Assembly: GCA_036583965.1 (NCBI GenBank)
Contig: JAZBQD010000014.1
Coordinates: 64,696,395-64,760,394 of the forward strand
Direction of reading: 5' to 3'
DNA from: Prunella strophiata
Taxonomy: Eukaryota > Chordata > Aves > Passeriformes > Prunellidae
Length of the DNA stretch: 64,000 nt
Position numbers and translations under genes: made by a program. Positions 35,201-50,200 of the stretch are shown in pieces. How positions within the stretch are numbered: the first letter of the stretch is position 1; every line of letters begins with the position of its first letter. The notes below the pieces were generated by a model. That model was not told the origin of the DNA. It saw only the letters and a list, made by a program, of their open reading frames with translations, and searched no databases.

Positions 35201-38200
35201 GCACACCATGGAAAACTGAGAGTGTGCTGCTGCCTATGCCCACAAAAGCCTTTTTCTTTTGGCATAATGTCACCTGTGCTGGGCCTTTGCTGATATGGCT
35301 CTGGGGACAAGGGTGTGATGTGGAAGCCAGGCCTGATGAGCTGGTCTGCACATGATCCTGTGAACATCATGTTCAAAACTCAGCCAGCTGGGTGATGGGC
35401 CAGCCAAAGGGCTCCTACCCCAACATGGACAGGCTCACATCCCTGCTGCAGGAGCCACCCTGGTGCTGCCAGCTGGTTTTTCACACAAGCCCCCATGGAG
35501 CAGAAGTTGGGTGCTGTCCAGCTCTTCTGCACACACTTGAGAATGAAATGCCCATCCTGCTTGTCTCCACATACACACCCCACTCCCACTGCTCTGCCAA
35601 GACACTGAGAATAATCTTGTGCTCTCATGAGCAAACAAGTGTTGTACAAGACTTCAATTACAATCATGCAGAGTGATTGTGGCATGCAGATTTGCATAAA
35701 TCTATTTAACTTCATAAAACACTTAATTCAAAGCCCAGGGAAATCAATACAAAGTCTTGCATCTATATAATTTCCTTTGGGATCAGCCCCTTAGGGATCT
35801 CCATGACTTTTCCCCTCAGTACAAGGAAAGCTTTGCTTCTTCAAATGCATTCACAGGAGCTGGCCTGTGTTTGGTGTCTGGACAGAGGAAATTACAGACA
35901 TTTATAAATGGAAAAAAAACTTCCTGAAGGAATTTTTCACACACTTACAGAATGAGAGCCCCATTCCCCATTGTCTGTGAGCTTCACCCATTTGTCTGCT
36001 GTGGACTCCATTTCTTTGCACTGGTCATTTTGTATCTGTTAATAAAAACACAAGATCAATGACTACAATCAGGTGCATCTCTCTGTCAGCATGATGACTT
36101 CTGGGAATTATAAGATTCAGCTCTGTTCCTCTTGTCTACGTATTTAGACAGCAAAATAAACTTGTGGCAAAATAAACCCCCAACTTTCAACATCTGCTAC
36201 AGCTTAACAGTGCCTCCACTGGCCCCCTCTGACACAGATGGTGAAAAAGAGCAGGACAAGATGATCTCAGACTTGTCCTCATGCTAAATGGGCAGACAAG
36301 GATACTGAGCATCTTATCTTGCTGCTTCCTCCTTCTCCTGAGCCTACCAAGATTTAATTCTCTAAAATCCAGAGGCTTCTAAGTCACAGGGGAAGCAGAA
36401 ATGGACAGGCCAAAGCTGGAAGACAAAGTGTTTTCTCTACAGCCAATATGTGCTTTGCCTTTGGCCTGCTGCCACCTGACCTAGGGATGAGAGTAAAGCT
36501 GTCAGGGGAGAGGCCACATGCCATGGAGAGTCTGTCCTGGCACAAGTGGGAGGTTGGCTGTCCCTTGCCTGGGTCCAGCACAGCTCAGAAGCATTTCCTT
36601 ACAGCAGGGCTTCTGAGCACTTTTTTCTTCTTATACCTCTCTTCTCAGATGAAAAAGTATCAAGTCCCTTTGAGGCAATAAATACTCTGCTTTTATTGCA
36701 CCAGGGAGAAAGGCCACTTCAAAACTTTCAGACACTTGACCTGGAGTCAAGGATCCTCCTTAAAGTTGCTCCAAATCAAATCTGAAATAAGCTGTGCAAC
36801 TCCACATCCACCAAAGCATCTGTACACTCAATTCCCACCTAGACCAACTCACTGAGGAAAAGAGGTGTGAAGAAGCACCTGTTTAGAAGGTAGATCCCTA
36901 ATTATCTTGTGCAACCTGAGCTACAGCACCCTTGTGTCTTGGTTCCCACCTGCAAAGAGAAGCTAAGAATACATAACCTCTTCTTATCAGGTGTAAAGGG
37001 CTTCAACATCTAAATAGAGCCAAGGAAGGGCTGATAAAACATCTCACCATTTCCCAGTAACCTGCCACTGCCACTGAAATTCCACTGTCCAGAGCTAAAG
37101 TATCATTGCTAAATATATTTAAGCACAAAGGCATGCTGGAGGAAAAAAAATTACTTCTACAGGAGCATTAAATATGGCTTCCCTGAAATACTGAGGCTGA
37201 CTAGGAATTTATGGGCATTTCTATAAAGGACTGCACCACTCATTGCTTCTTGAACAGGGAATGATAAATTCAGAGAAGGTGAATGAGTGGATAAAAGCAA
37301 TAATCAAGGAGCCATTTTCAAAGCCAGTGCTCAGAGACACAATATATTTGCTCTATTGCAGGAGCAGATCTGCCAGTCAGTTAAGCAACTGGAGCTGGGA
37401 TTCATAATCCTGGCACACTCACCTGACAGCAGAAAGCATAGCTGCTGCCTTCTTCCCATGAAGAAGGCAGGGTAGTCTAATACAAAACAGAAATGGCTAA
37501 ATAACACTGCCTGCACAGCCTGTTATCCTAGTGCACTAGCAATCTATCACACTGATGTAGCAGCATGAAGGTGCTCCAACAGGTAATTTTGTCTTCCTTT
37601 CCCAGCCTTCTAAGGATAAGATACTTTGCACTTTTTCCCAAGCTTCAATAAATATTAACCAACCCCTAAGCTAAGACTTCTCACTCCTGTGAGGTGCCAT
37701 GAGCTGTGTCTTTCTGATGAAAAACAGAGTTTGTCAGACAGATAAAAGGGCAGTAACTAAGGAGACTGAAAATTTCCTGTCACCCACCTCTCTGAGTCAC
37801 CCTCCCATTACATTTTTTTCTGTGCTAAATGGCAGGTACAACATAACAGGGACAGTAGAACCTTCTAAAGCACCTCAGTAATGTGAGGCATTTACACCCC
37901 ACTGCAAACCCTGGCCCTGGGAACCCTCCAGCTCACTGGACAGCAGCCAGTCCATCCAGGTGGGCAGAGCAGGGTTGTCTTCCCCATTCTGGTCACTGCT
38001 AACCAGACAGTTTCAGCAATTTGAGCACACCATGGTGCAAACCCAGCCAGGCTGTTCCCATGTCAGAGCTAATGATCCCCAGCCCCTCCATTTCACAGCA
38101 CAGACACATCCTCAGAGACCAGTTCCTACTGAAAGTCACCTGAATTTCTCCTGGTTTTCATCTTAATTACTAAATTACTAGGACACAAATTGACCTAAAA

Positions 38201-41200
38201 CAAAAGGTTTCCACATAGTACTACCTTGGAAGAAGCTCTTTTAAATGTCAAGTCCCTTCAAAGACATCTCCAGTCAGACACCCCTAAATAGGAGCATCTA
38301 CCAATACCTGTCTTGCCTAACTGGGGCAGTCATGACCCCTAATGGCAAAATCCCAGTGCATGGCAGACAGGATCAGTTCAGACTGAGTTTTGAAGATTAA
38401 ATAAATGCCACAAGACAGTATAAGTGACAGAAAGAGAAGCAGATTTGTTATTTTGTTCAGCAATAATGAATTATGGGCATGCAGGGAACTTAAAAGGGGG
38501 AAAGCTGCTGCTAATGACCTGGGGTGAATTCTTACAATATAAGGTTGGATTCACCATTTAAAAGGCCTTACAAAAAATTCAAAGAAGATGTTGTTGTCAA
38601 TGTACTGGTATTCAAAGAAGACAGAGCCAGATTTCTTCAGGTGCACAGCATAGATGAGAGAAACTGTACAGTCATCCCTGTTTGACTCTATGTAATTCCC
38701 TCGAGGTGTCCATGAAGAGCTGGTGAACACAAACAAAACAAGCCTCAGCTGAGATCACAGATATTGAGGAGACTTTTTGTACACTGCTACACAACAACAT
38801 GTTACATAATAAAGACCCCAGAATCCCAGAACAGCTAACTGCAGTGAATTTTTAAATTTATTACAGGATCTCCATTTATTTTTTAAATATAGTAAATATA
38901 ATAATTTTATTTTATACCTATTTTTATATGTTAACATGAATAATTATATTTTATAAAATATAATACTTTTCATTGAAACTGTGCATGGGAAAGGATTTGT
39001 TATGAAAAATTTAGGAGTCAGCCTATATAAGAAAGGTTTATTATCCACAGGTTCAATATACCTTCAATTACACTCAGAAACAGCCTTCTGCAAGCACCAC
39101 AGGTCTCTAAATAGGCTGTAAAAAGACCTTTTAGCCACATTTACTATACCACAACCCTGGAGCTTTCCAGCTACAAATAAGAGAAGCTCCAGGCTGGTCT
39201 TAAACTCACTGGCTGCTGATGAGCCCAAGGAGACCACGTTGACAGCAAAGAGATGGGGCTACAGATTTCACCTCCCTTGTTTGCCATTAGCAGGGCTGGC
39301 CACCCTCTGCAGGGCTTAGATGAGTCACTAAGCAGCTTTGTGCTGCTGAGCTGCCTCAGGTTTACCCACAGCTGCCTGACCCAGGTGCAGACAGAGCTCC
39401 TCACTTGTTGCAGCTGTCGGCTTTACCCTCCGACGAGCCGACCGCCGTGTCCATGAACGTCGCCACGTTGGAGAATCCTGCTGGCAGCTCATCCCACTCA
39501 TCAAACTTGATCCCACTGCCCAGGGAGTAGGTCCCCTCTGCACACTTGCTGCACACCTGGTTCTTCATCTCCAGGTACTCACCAGAGGCACAGGAGAAAG
39601 CTGGGGAGACAAGAGTTTACAACATAGGAATGGATTCATCAATCCTTATTAATTTCCTTTTTTTTTTTTTTTTTTTTTTTTTTTTGCCACTTAATTAATT
39701 AAGATTGAACTGCCACTAAAGAGAACCAAACAGAATGTCCCAGGAACACAGCAGCAGAACTACCAACATCACCAGCAAAATTGAGATGTTCACCTGGGTT
39801 TCCACTGGCATGGCAGCACTGAAACCAAACCCCAGCGACAGCTCCTAATTTGCAGCTCACCTCAACTGGCAAAAGAAGATTTTTAGAAACAAAATCTCTA
39901 TTGACAGATTGTGTCCAAAAGCAATTTGTGAAAATGAGGATTTATAATAGAGTTCTACTCACCCTTGCTACCCCAACTGTTACACCTTGAACTCAATTAA
40001 AACCACCAGTACTTGAGAGCCAGAACAGACTTTTCTCACTCACCTAAGCTAAGAAGGGCATACAGCAGCAGGCTGACAGAAATATAACACTATAAACCTT
40101 GGCTGAGAGTAGCAGACCTAATCCAAAGGCCTCTCTGTGTTTCTCCTCACATGAACTACCTACAAAGCCTCAAACATCTTGCCTGATAGACCATGTGGTC
40201 TTGGAAAAGGTCACCCACAGGTTTGTGACTAGAAGATGAGGATCTTTGATTAGGGTGACATTAACATGCTGAGAAAATAACCACTGGTTGACAGCACAGC
40301 AAAGACATTATTCAAAATCTGTGTAATTAAGGGAAGTACAATTAGGAGGTATATTCACAAAGTGCTTTTTTTTTCTGATGCCTCTAAAATTATTTCCTCC
40401 AAACAGCTGTATGCTCCTTGTCTCGCTGATCACATTCTCTGCCTGCTAAGGGAAGATTATTCCCATTGTAAAACAGAAACCTGGACAGTAGCTGAAGTCC
40501 TGTATGCCCACAGAGGCCCATGCCTGTGTCAGCAATCATAACTCCTGCCTGGACACTCATTTCAATGGCAGGCCATCCCACTTTCCCTCACTCCCATGCT
40601 GAACCATGCCCTCTTTGAGACTGAACACCCTGAATGGAAAACAAATGAGCACTTTCTGCAGCCCATAGTACTTCCTACAATGTTTGCAGATTTTTTCACT
40701 ATGCCAGTCAAGCCAAAGCAGGATCCAGAGCAATGCACACAACTCACATCCCAGGAAATGATGGGATTCTCTTCTGTTTCACACATGCCACATTGCACAG
40801 TGACAGATATTTCATACACTCTCTTTGACAGACACAAACTCATTAGCCTGAGAAACTGCAGGATGAGACCAGACTGGCAGCCAAAGTGGGGAAACTGGCC
40901 CAAAACAATGACGCCGGCTGAAGTCCCAGAAAATGTGGTTCCACAGATGTGCCAGTGTTTATCTAAACTGCAGAAAAACTTGCTTTATTGTAAGCACTTT
41001 GATTAACTCATGGCTGTGTTATGTGAATCTCCATCTGAATCCAACTAACAGTTCAGGCTCCTGTTTCTGTCACAGTACCAGCATTTCTTTCTGTAATTGT
41101 CCTTGATGTGTGCCACTGGAAAGCAGATTAAAGGTCTATTTTGATGAAATGATCGGCCAAAGGGTCATTTTTCCTTCTTGGTCTTATCAGCATATCCTGA

Positions 41201-44200
41201 ATTTGAACCAGTTGTCTTCAAACAAACAGATTTCTAACCCTGTTGCCCACTGGTGATGGACCAAGAAGGGCAGGATCCAGGCAGAGACTGGATGTTGGGG
41301 TGGGAATAAACAAGAAAATCCTGCCATGATGGATTTCTGTGAAAGACTGACAGACAGACAAAAAAATCCATCCTCAGTGAGGGCAAGTGGTTCACTATAA
41401 GCAGTGGCACACGAGGTAGAACTAACACCCCACCTGAGTGACTGTGTGACCTCAGCTCAAGCCATAGGATCTCCCTGCACCTGGGGTAGGAAACAGCTTT
41501 CTTCAAAGATTTGGAAAAAAGCAGTGAACGTGTTCCTGTGTGTCTGAACTTTGTACAGCTTTTCACCTTAAACATATAAAGATGTCCTGACTCACTGCTT
41601 TAGCATTCTTAATAAATCTTGCTTTATTTTTTTCCTTTTGAAAGGTGCAGAGAGAAGCTATCAGGAAGGGAAGTAGAACAGTAAGCTCTCTCACGACATC
41701 TTTGAATTCTTTAACAGTTTCAACTCTTTTTTTTTAAAGAAAGCTAAATAGCAAGAAATTGAGAGTGCTGCTTAACCATTCCAGAGTCATGAAATTCAAC
41801 TAAGGAGTCAAGAACCGTGAGCAATTCACTGCCATAATGAAGATGCTGAGGGCAGCAGAGCCTCCTCTTCCATTGCAGTGAGGCTGAGCAGAAATTATTA
41901 CTTTAACTGAACTACTTTATTTTAACCCCTTGCAAACTGATCATTTGAGAGAAATAAAAGAGTACAAGAGATCAGGCCAGCTGCCATGCAGGACACATCA
42001 TCCATCTCTCACCTTTCAGGAAATAGGTGAGCCTTTATCTTATTTAGGTGGGGAAATACCTTCTTTCCTTATAAGAATTGTATTTAAAAGGCAGCAGCAT
42101 TTCCCATCAAAACACATCCCCCTGCAAGCAAACTGGCTCTGAGCATGCCAGCTGCTTGCCAGGTTCAATTTGGGGCTGAATGTGGCTAATGGCAACATGA
42201 ACCACTTTCAACATTGGAACAGATGCAACATTTGGTCTCCTTCCAGCTGGAGAAGGGTGGGGAGGAAATACAGTGTGTGGTGAGCATGGAGATGGTCTCC
42301 TCTCCTAGAGTCCCACAACTTGGTCTTCCATCAAGGGGGAGACCAAAAGCCAGGGCAAACTTTCTTTAGCCTAAATTGCATCAGTTCAAGAGGTCATCCC
42401 AGCTGGAGACAGGGAGGTCAGAGTCACTTGCAGAGGGACAGAGCACAGACAGATGATGCATCCCAGGGCATCCCAGGAGCTTCTCCTTCCTCGTGGCTGC
42501 TCCATATCACTAAGACAGAGCTGAGCACAGATGCAGCACTTCCCAGCAGCCACAGAAACAGCTGGAATCATTGCAGCATGGCAGCTGGAATCATTGCAGC
42601 ATGGCTGTGCTTGTGAGGGTGACACACACGAGATGCTGCCAACAAGGAAGGGCTGCATTGCTGGGGATTTGTTGTTGATTTGCCAACTTCTGTGACTCTG
42701 GCTGGGCCTTCCCAGGGAGCTCCCCTGTTTGGGGAGACCCTCCTGGAGTGGTCTTGTGTTAGCAAAAAGAGATGCACTGGATTTTTTCGGTCTTCAGGTT
42801 CTTGTGTATTGTTATCTTATCTAGAGTTTTGCATGCTGTCCACACCAGGCTCAGCACATTGGAAAACACCACAAAAATGGCTAACAATTTTTGTTACAAG
42901 GTCTTTTAAAGCTAAACTATCCAATTAAGAACTGATAGTTTGATTATTTCCCCTTTTAACCCAATAACCAATCCCCCAAAAGCCCGCAATGTGGATTTTT
43001 CCACCCAATTGCAAGATGCCACCCAAACCCATGAAGAAGAAGGAAGAAGAAGCATGAAGAAGAAACTCAGGATGACACCCTGTGCCCTCCATCTTGCTCC
43101 CACCCACAACATACTAAAAATCCCAAAACCTAAATTTCCTGCCTAAGTGATACACCTACACTACTCTCTACCATCTACTTCACACTTTAGTGGATTCTAG
43201 TCTATCTTGAATTTTAGGAAACTTTCTCCATGAATGAGGGTCAAAGTCAGTGTTCCCCTGGGGGTCAGGGCACCCCAGGGCAGACAGGGAAATATTCCTG
43301 TTGCCCTGGGTTTCCACACTGCATCACAACTTAGGAAGTTGTGCAAAGTTTCACATGCAAAGTTTTGGGAACATAAATTCTGTATTTTAGGTGTGCTCTG
43401 ATTTGTCCTCCACTAAACCCTCCCTCTTCAGAATCCAGAGGAAAAAATAGTTTTCCATTAGAGGGAGACTTTTGAACCTTCCTGAACCCAGAGTCCATTT
43501 GTTTAGGCATTTGATACTTAATTTTCAGAGAAACTGTCTCTACTGAATAACTGGACATCATCAAAATAAAAAAAAAAAAAAAAAAAAAAAGGAAATGAAT
43601 AAGGATTGATGAATTCATTCTATTTTCTGTCCCTCTCTAACTGCAAACTTTACTATTACACCTCTCAAATATCAGCTTGAGTGTTACACACCAACTTGCA
43701 CAGAGCAATGCACATTGTGAAGACTGAATGTGATCTTTCTTTCTGTGGAGAAAACTGAAATGCATGAAAAGATTTCATGATTTGCCCCACCATGGGGCAT
43801 TTTTAAAATTGGAAGAACATTTCCAGAGGCAGTTAGGAACAGGGTGACACACTGTGGTGCTAGGATACACTGCTGCCTTTGGAGCTGATACAATTATTGG
43901 TGATTTGCAGCTGTAGCTTTCCTAAATAACTACAGAAGGAAAAAAAAAAAAAGATGTTGTGGTTTGTACAGGTGACTAGTCCTTTCTCACAAAAAGATGT
44001 TGTAAAGTACTGTTTAACTAGACATTGCCACAGGCAGCCACACACATTCATACACACATGCAATAAAGCTGACAGTGTATGCACTTAATAAAAAATAGAC
44101 ACTGAGATCCAGTACTAACCACCACTGTATAATCTTATCAAACAGACCTCATTTCATTCTTTAAAAGGATTACAAGTCACTTGACAAAGGTGACAGAGTG

Positions 44201-47200
44201 GATGTCATAGACTCAGGGCTCCTAATACAGCTAGCTTAGTTTTGCATGTCCTCTGATGAAGAAGGGTGGTGCTGCACAACACCTTTAGTGGGGAACATCT
44301 CAGAGGGACTGAGAACTGCCTGAGTAACAGACCTCAGGTGGGGCTGTCAATTGGAAACCATCCTTGAGCAGGGAGGAAGGGGGCAGGACTGAGTCTGATG
44401 GCTGCCCACATTTTTCTCAACGATCTGCAGGCAAAAAGAAAAGGAATGGTGTCAAGATTGGCAGGGGAGAGACTGTCACCAAGCCTGAGCCCACTCAAAG
44501 TCAGTGTGCTTTAGCAGAGTCAGAGGATAAAGACAAGCTGCTGAGGGCAGAGAGGGCCAGCCCTGCCTGCAGAGGGCTGAAATGTATCCCAGAGAGCAGG
44601 ATGAGATGAGACCCACATTGCTGAGGATGAGAGCAGACCCACATTCATCAAGAGCTTCCACTGTCAAGGCATCCAAAAAAGTCACCTAGTGAGATGTGGA
44701 TAGAGATATGTAGGATGAAAACACGCATTACAGGGAAGAAGATTGTTCTAATACTGCATATAGATGTGATTTGGCATTTTTATGAGGTCAGTACAAAACA
44801 AAAGGACTTCAAATGGTTTTTAAATTAGAGGTAACATCCTCCAGTGAGAGACCCAAAGTGCTTAATCTATTTAGTTTATCACAAGAAGATTCAGAGTCAA
44901 CTTGATTAATATATAAGCATCTCCAGGGGGAGAAAACACAAGATCCTGCTGCACTTTTTAATCAAGCAGACAAATGCATTAGAAGAGCTTCTGGAAGCTG
45001 AACCCAAACAAACTCAAACTGGAAATAACGCACAGATTTTTAATAGGAGGAATGACTGACTGTTGGAACAATCTGTCATGGCATGTGATGGACCCTTTGT
45101 CTCTCAAGTGTTTCATGCCATAACTGGATACCATATGGAAGAGAAGCTCATGCCAAATACCCATTATCAGCCCCACCATCAGCCCAGCTGGGTGTATTTT
45201 AATGGTCTGCGAGGTCAGACTAGCAAATCTAATTAAAGCCCTCACTCTTAAACTCTGTGAGTCAAGATCAGTGGTGCCCTGCCTCCCTCCTAGGACACAC
45301 CACGAGGACTGGGGCATCCTGAAGCAGGAGCCCTGCCCACAGTGCAACCACTTCCAAGGAGGGCTTGCAATACATCACTTGGCAGATCTGATTGCACTTT
45401 TCAATCACTTTGCAGACATGGAAACAGCTCCCCAGAGGGCAACACAGACCATAAACAAGCTTGTCTCATTTGCCCTTTGACTGCAAGTCTCCAGGGTCAC
45501 AATCTGCCTTTTAGTGCAGCAGTGGCCCTCCTGGTGATTTTGGTGGACTAGGATCAATATCAGTTGGCAAATTTCTCTTCTAGTAACTGACCATAACATT
45601 CTCACATTGCTTAACTCTCTGATGCTGGGGATCAGGACAGGATTATCAGGAACAAAGATTGACAAACAGAGTAGATCCTCACATCTATTTAGCTACTCAC
45701 CTTCTCCTGAGCTCTGAAACTTTCCTCTGGAGTGTTTTCTCATGTCAAGTTCAGATACTACCACACTGTGAGAGGGATCAAAATATTTGAGATTTCACCA
45801 GAAGATTAACCAAAGCTGTCTCAATACCCTGCATCCTTCAACACTAAACTATAATGTATTCATTTGTTTTCCACCCTATGCAGCCCTGGCCACTCAGTCT
45901 TAACCCTTTCCTCATCCAGCTTCCCATCCCACACCACTTGGACCCACTACTTCTACCTCCACCACTCTTCTCAGCAGACTTTTTCCTCCAGACATTTCTT
46001 ACTTAACAATATCTAAAACTATCTCAGGTCTTCTGTTTATTCTGTTGCCACTGAACATGTGCACATTCATGAGTATTCTTCTGTGACTCCCTGGCTCTCA
46101 ATAATTAGGATTTAAAAAAAAATACACAGGACTGGATTTTACCAGGTTATACAACATCAGAATGGGATAGCAATTGAGCAAGTCTACACAAATCAACGAA
46201 AACACAAAGCACAAATAATCTCAAACACTGGTTTCCCATCTCTCCCCTCTCCATTCCTGTGTTGTTCATCCAAAGCCCCACTGATCTGGGATTCAGGTGA
46301 CATGCTGCCATCTCCTGCAGGCAGAGTCAGGGCTGAATTGTCTCAGCCTCCCATGGGCAGAGGTGGAAATGTGAGGTTGGCAGCATCAGGCAGCTGTGTC
46401 TCAGAACAGCTGCTGTTTTCAGCAGACACATGCCACAGGCCTGGAGGGGAGGATGTGGCCAAGGACAAGCACATGGAGGCTTTGCAGTGATACCCTGGGG
46501 CACTGGGGTCCACACAACATGGAACCAAGGACCAACCAAGATACAGAATGAGGAGGGAAAAAAAGAGGAAGACAAAGGATGAGAGGAAATCATTGCTTTA
46601 TTATTAATGTTTCCTATAATCTTGCCAGCTTCAGAATGTCTTCTGTGAATAATTTATACAAGGCTTCTCCAATAGACTGTGAATAATTGATGTTCGTTTT
46701 CTTCAGTCATTATTTCCCAATGTGTCACCAGGAACTAGACTGAATCTTAATTAAAACAAAAAATAATAATAAGTCTGTCTAGGCTGTTTAGGCTTGAAAT
46801 GTGATCATACTGAAACCTGATATAACCTGGGGAAGAGTACCTTCTGTGGAAAACCTTTGCATTTCATAGGAATAAATAATTTTTCCTTTTACCCAAAAAA
46901 TAATGAAATAGAGCAAAGCTTTTTTCAGTTCACCTCTTTTCCCCAGCTGGCCTGGCCCATAGAACACTTTTATTATCACTTTATTGCATCATTAGGACAC
47001 TGAAAGGTGTGGGTTTGGAATGGAAATAATCAATTCACAGCAGTGTGGTGTAGAGAGCAGGAATGCAGTGATCACCAAGAGGTTTGGAAGCACATTTGCT
47101 ACCAGGGTTTACACAGCCAGCCCAGTGGAGATGGCAGGAATCAGATCTGGAGGTGAGTGAGCAGCTCTCCAGCCCCTACTGACTCCATCAGGCCTATTTT

Positions 47201-50200
47201 GATTGCTCATCAACCAAAGTGGTTCCAGTGCCATTTGATGTTCTCTGCACACACATACACAGTCCTTGCCTCTCATCCCTCTACCAAGTCATAACAAATC
47301 TCAAGGTCTTGCCAGCTCCTTCCCTATTTAAAGAGAAATTAGTGACTCAGAGGAATTTCTTTTTGACTTTTTTAATTACATTGTGTACACAAACAAGGTG
47401 AAGAATTTATCAAAAGACACTGAGGCCAACCTTTCCCTTCATAAACTCAGTACATACATCCACATGCAATTCCCAGTAACTCTTCCCCAGAGAAGAGAAT
47501 TAAATTCTGAGGGTTCCATGCAAACTCTTCAGCTTTTTAACTATTTACATATTTTGTTTTGAATCTGTGCTTCAAAGAGCCAACAATGTGACTTGTTCTG
47601 CAAAGACAGTGTCTTGCTCATGCACAGAGTAAAAATTCTGGAAAAAATACTTGTAAAACTGGGGTATCTCTCAGGGATATCAATCCACATGGAAATGCCA
47701 TGAAGTCTAGCCTCAAGCTTCAGCCCAGGTGAGAAACCTAATAGCATCAGTAATACCCACATACCTGACTGGAGTCAGGAACAGGAATTAGCAGGGATGC
47801 TCTAAGAGGAACAGGAATAAACATCTGCTGGAGTGCTTGGCTAAATCACAGCCTTTTAGTAGCAACTCAGACTGTGCTGTGCACACCCCTGCTAGCTGAA
47901 CAGCTTTGCTCCATGGAACCCTGCATTAATATGTGTGTGCACACAAAATTTGCAGATGCCCACTGACTGCAGGGAGAGGTGGGAGCAGGCCCAGTTCTTA
48001 CCTGCTTGGGACATCCAACTTAACCAAAGACTGAGAGAACATCAAACTCAAAACCCTAATTTCAGTTTTCTGTTATGAAAGAAAAATGCTAAAACTCCTG
48101 CTGATCACTTAAATTGCCCTGAAGTGTTATAAAGTGTACAGCCTTAAAAAGGTCATTTGGCCTAATTGAGTCTGCAATTAGCAGGAAGATCAGTATCTCC
48201 TCCTGTGGTATCCTGGGAGCAGATTACACAAGTTAGAATACACTCAACAAACACAGCTGAGTAGCAATAAATCAGGTCAAATTCTGCTCTCAGACTCCAG
48301 TAAAGCCCATTGTAATTGAGGACAGTCTGTTTTCTGAAGTCTGTGGAGCTTTTCACATTTCTCTTTTGGTACAGGCTCACACAGCTCACTTTGAAAGTGA
48401 AGCACATTTCTGATTTCAAAGTTGCTCCCACCTTAGTGGCAGCAGGTGAAGGTGCACTTTGCTAAGCAGAGCCACAGAATCACAGAATCATTAAGGCTGG
48501 AAAAGACCCCTTAAAACATCAAGTCCAACCATTAACCCAACACTGCCAACTCCACCAATAAACCATGTCCCCAGGTGCCACATCTACATGGGTTTTCAGC
48601 ACTTGCAAGGATGGTAATTCCACCACCTCCCTGGGCATCCTGTTCCTATAATATGATCAAGTTCTTCTATATTATCTACTTTTTTTTTGCCTCTCTTCTA
48701 AAGAAATTTCCCTGATTACAACTGGCATTTTGATGCTGACTATAATAATGACCCTATCAGCACTTTTTCCTCTTGAACACAGCAAATCCAACTCCTTTAA
48801 AAATGCTCTATTATTTTCATTATAATTTCTTTATTATGCACACAGCACTGCAAAATGAGCAGACATTTATGAGATAAAGTACAACCTATTCTTGCCTAGG
48901 ATGGAAAAAATTAACTAATATTCTGTGGAATAAGAGAGCTAATATTTTAAAATAATATGAGGTCAAAATGTGAATTTAAAGCTCTTTTTGGGCAAAAATT
49001 CTGCTGAGAGATGAGAATATCAGTGCATCTGGGCACACCCTGAACCAGGTGCTTGGGGGGAAGGGAAGGGAAGGGAAGGGAAGGGAAGGGAAGGGAAGGG
49101 AAGGGAAGGGAAGGGAAGGGAAGGGAAGGGAAGGGAAGGGAAGGGAAGGGAAGGGAAGGGAAGGGAAGGGAAGGGAAGGGAAGGGAAGGGAAGGGAAGGG
49201 AAGGGAAGGGAAGGGAAGGGAAGGGAAGGGAAGGTCCAAATTCAGACTCTGGAGTGTAAAACATGCAGCATATGGTCAGGCTGGCAGAAGAGCCTGGTGG
49301 TGGCCACAAAAACAGACGTGCAGTGCAGTGTCAGCAGGAGCACCATGCCAAGTTCTGCTCCCACTGCCAAATCCCAAAAAGTCCCCACTAGACACTGCCT
49401 AGAGCCCCACACCAAAACAAAGGGCTCCCAGAGATCCCAGCCATAAGGGGGTACAGGAAAGGGCTTAGCCCTAAAGCAAGCTGCTCCCTTGGACTGCCAT
49501 CAATATTTTCCATTTAAAAAGCCAAGCAACTGCCCTGATGGCAGTGATCCTCATCAGCTAAACTCCCTTCCTGCTATCAGACTCATGAAGGGATCAGAGG
49601 GAGATCTGTGGTAATTAAAAATGAAGGAGATCAAATTAGTAAAGCACATTCCCAGCTGTCAGGAGTGATTCAGAGGTCTGGATTCTGCTGAGGGAGGCTC
49701 TCTGTCTGCCACTCCCACCTCCATGTATGTACCCGACCTCCAGAACAGTATTGGGAAGATGCCCAGAGGGGACACCTTAAATGGGAAGCAGAGGAGAGCC
49801 AGAACAGCTCTAGGGTAATATATTAAATATTACCTTTTCCATAGCCAAAATCTTTCTGGAGTTTTAATGCATCTCTTCACAGGAACCCTTGCAACCATGA
49901 TGTGGCAGCATCAAAAATGTGACTCAGCTCTGAACAAACAGAAAGCTGAGAGAGGTGTGGCCATGACACAGGTGACACAGGTGTGGCCAGCCCCACAGGG
50001 TGACCACTGAGGTACCACACCATGCTGAGTGGGAAAACACAGGCTGCAGGGTCTGGAGTGAAATACAGAACAGAGCACATTGCCCCAGTGCCTTGCAAGT
50101 GCAGAGCTGCTACTGCAGCTTCCCTCACATATCTGGGTCACTGCATAGCAGGACCTCCTACAGCACCACAAAAATCTCTCATGTGAGCCTCCTCCTTCCT

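Noticed and set aside
34854..35715. Overlapping open frames of about 110-120 codons in GC-richer intron 5
   Set aside because: Both strands are open for similar lengths, no known motif, no initiation context; consistent with chance at local base composition.
48947..49402. Gly-Lys-Glu and Pro-Phe-Ser-Leu repeat open frames
   Set aside because: Product of the AAGGG microsatellite in intron 2.
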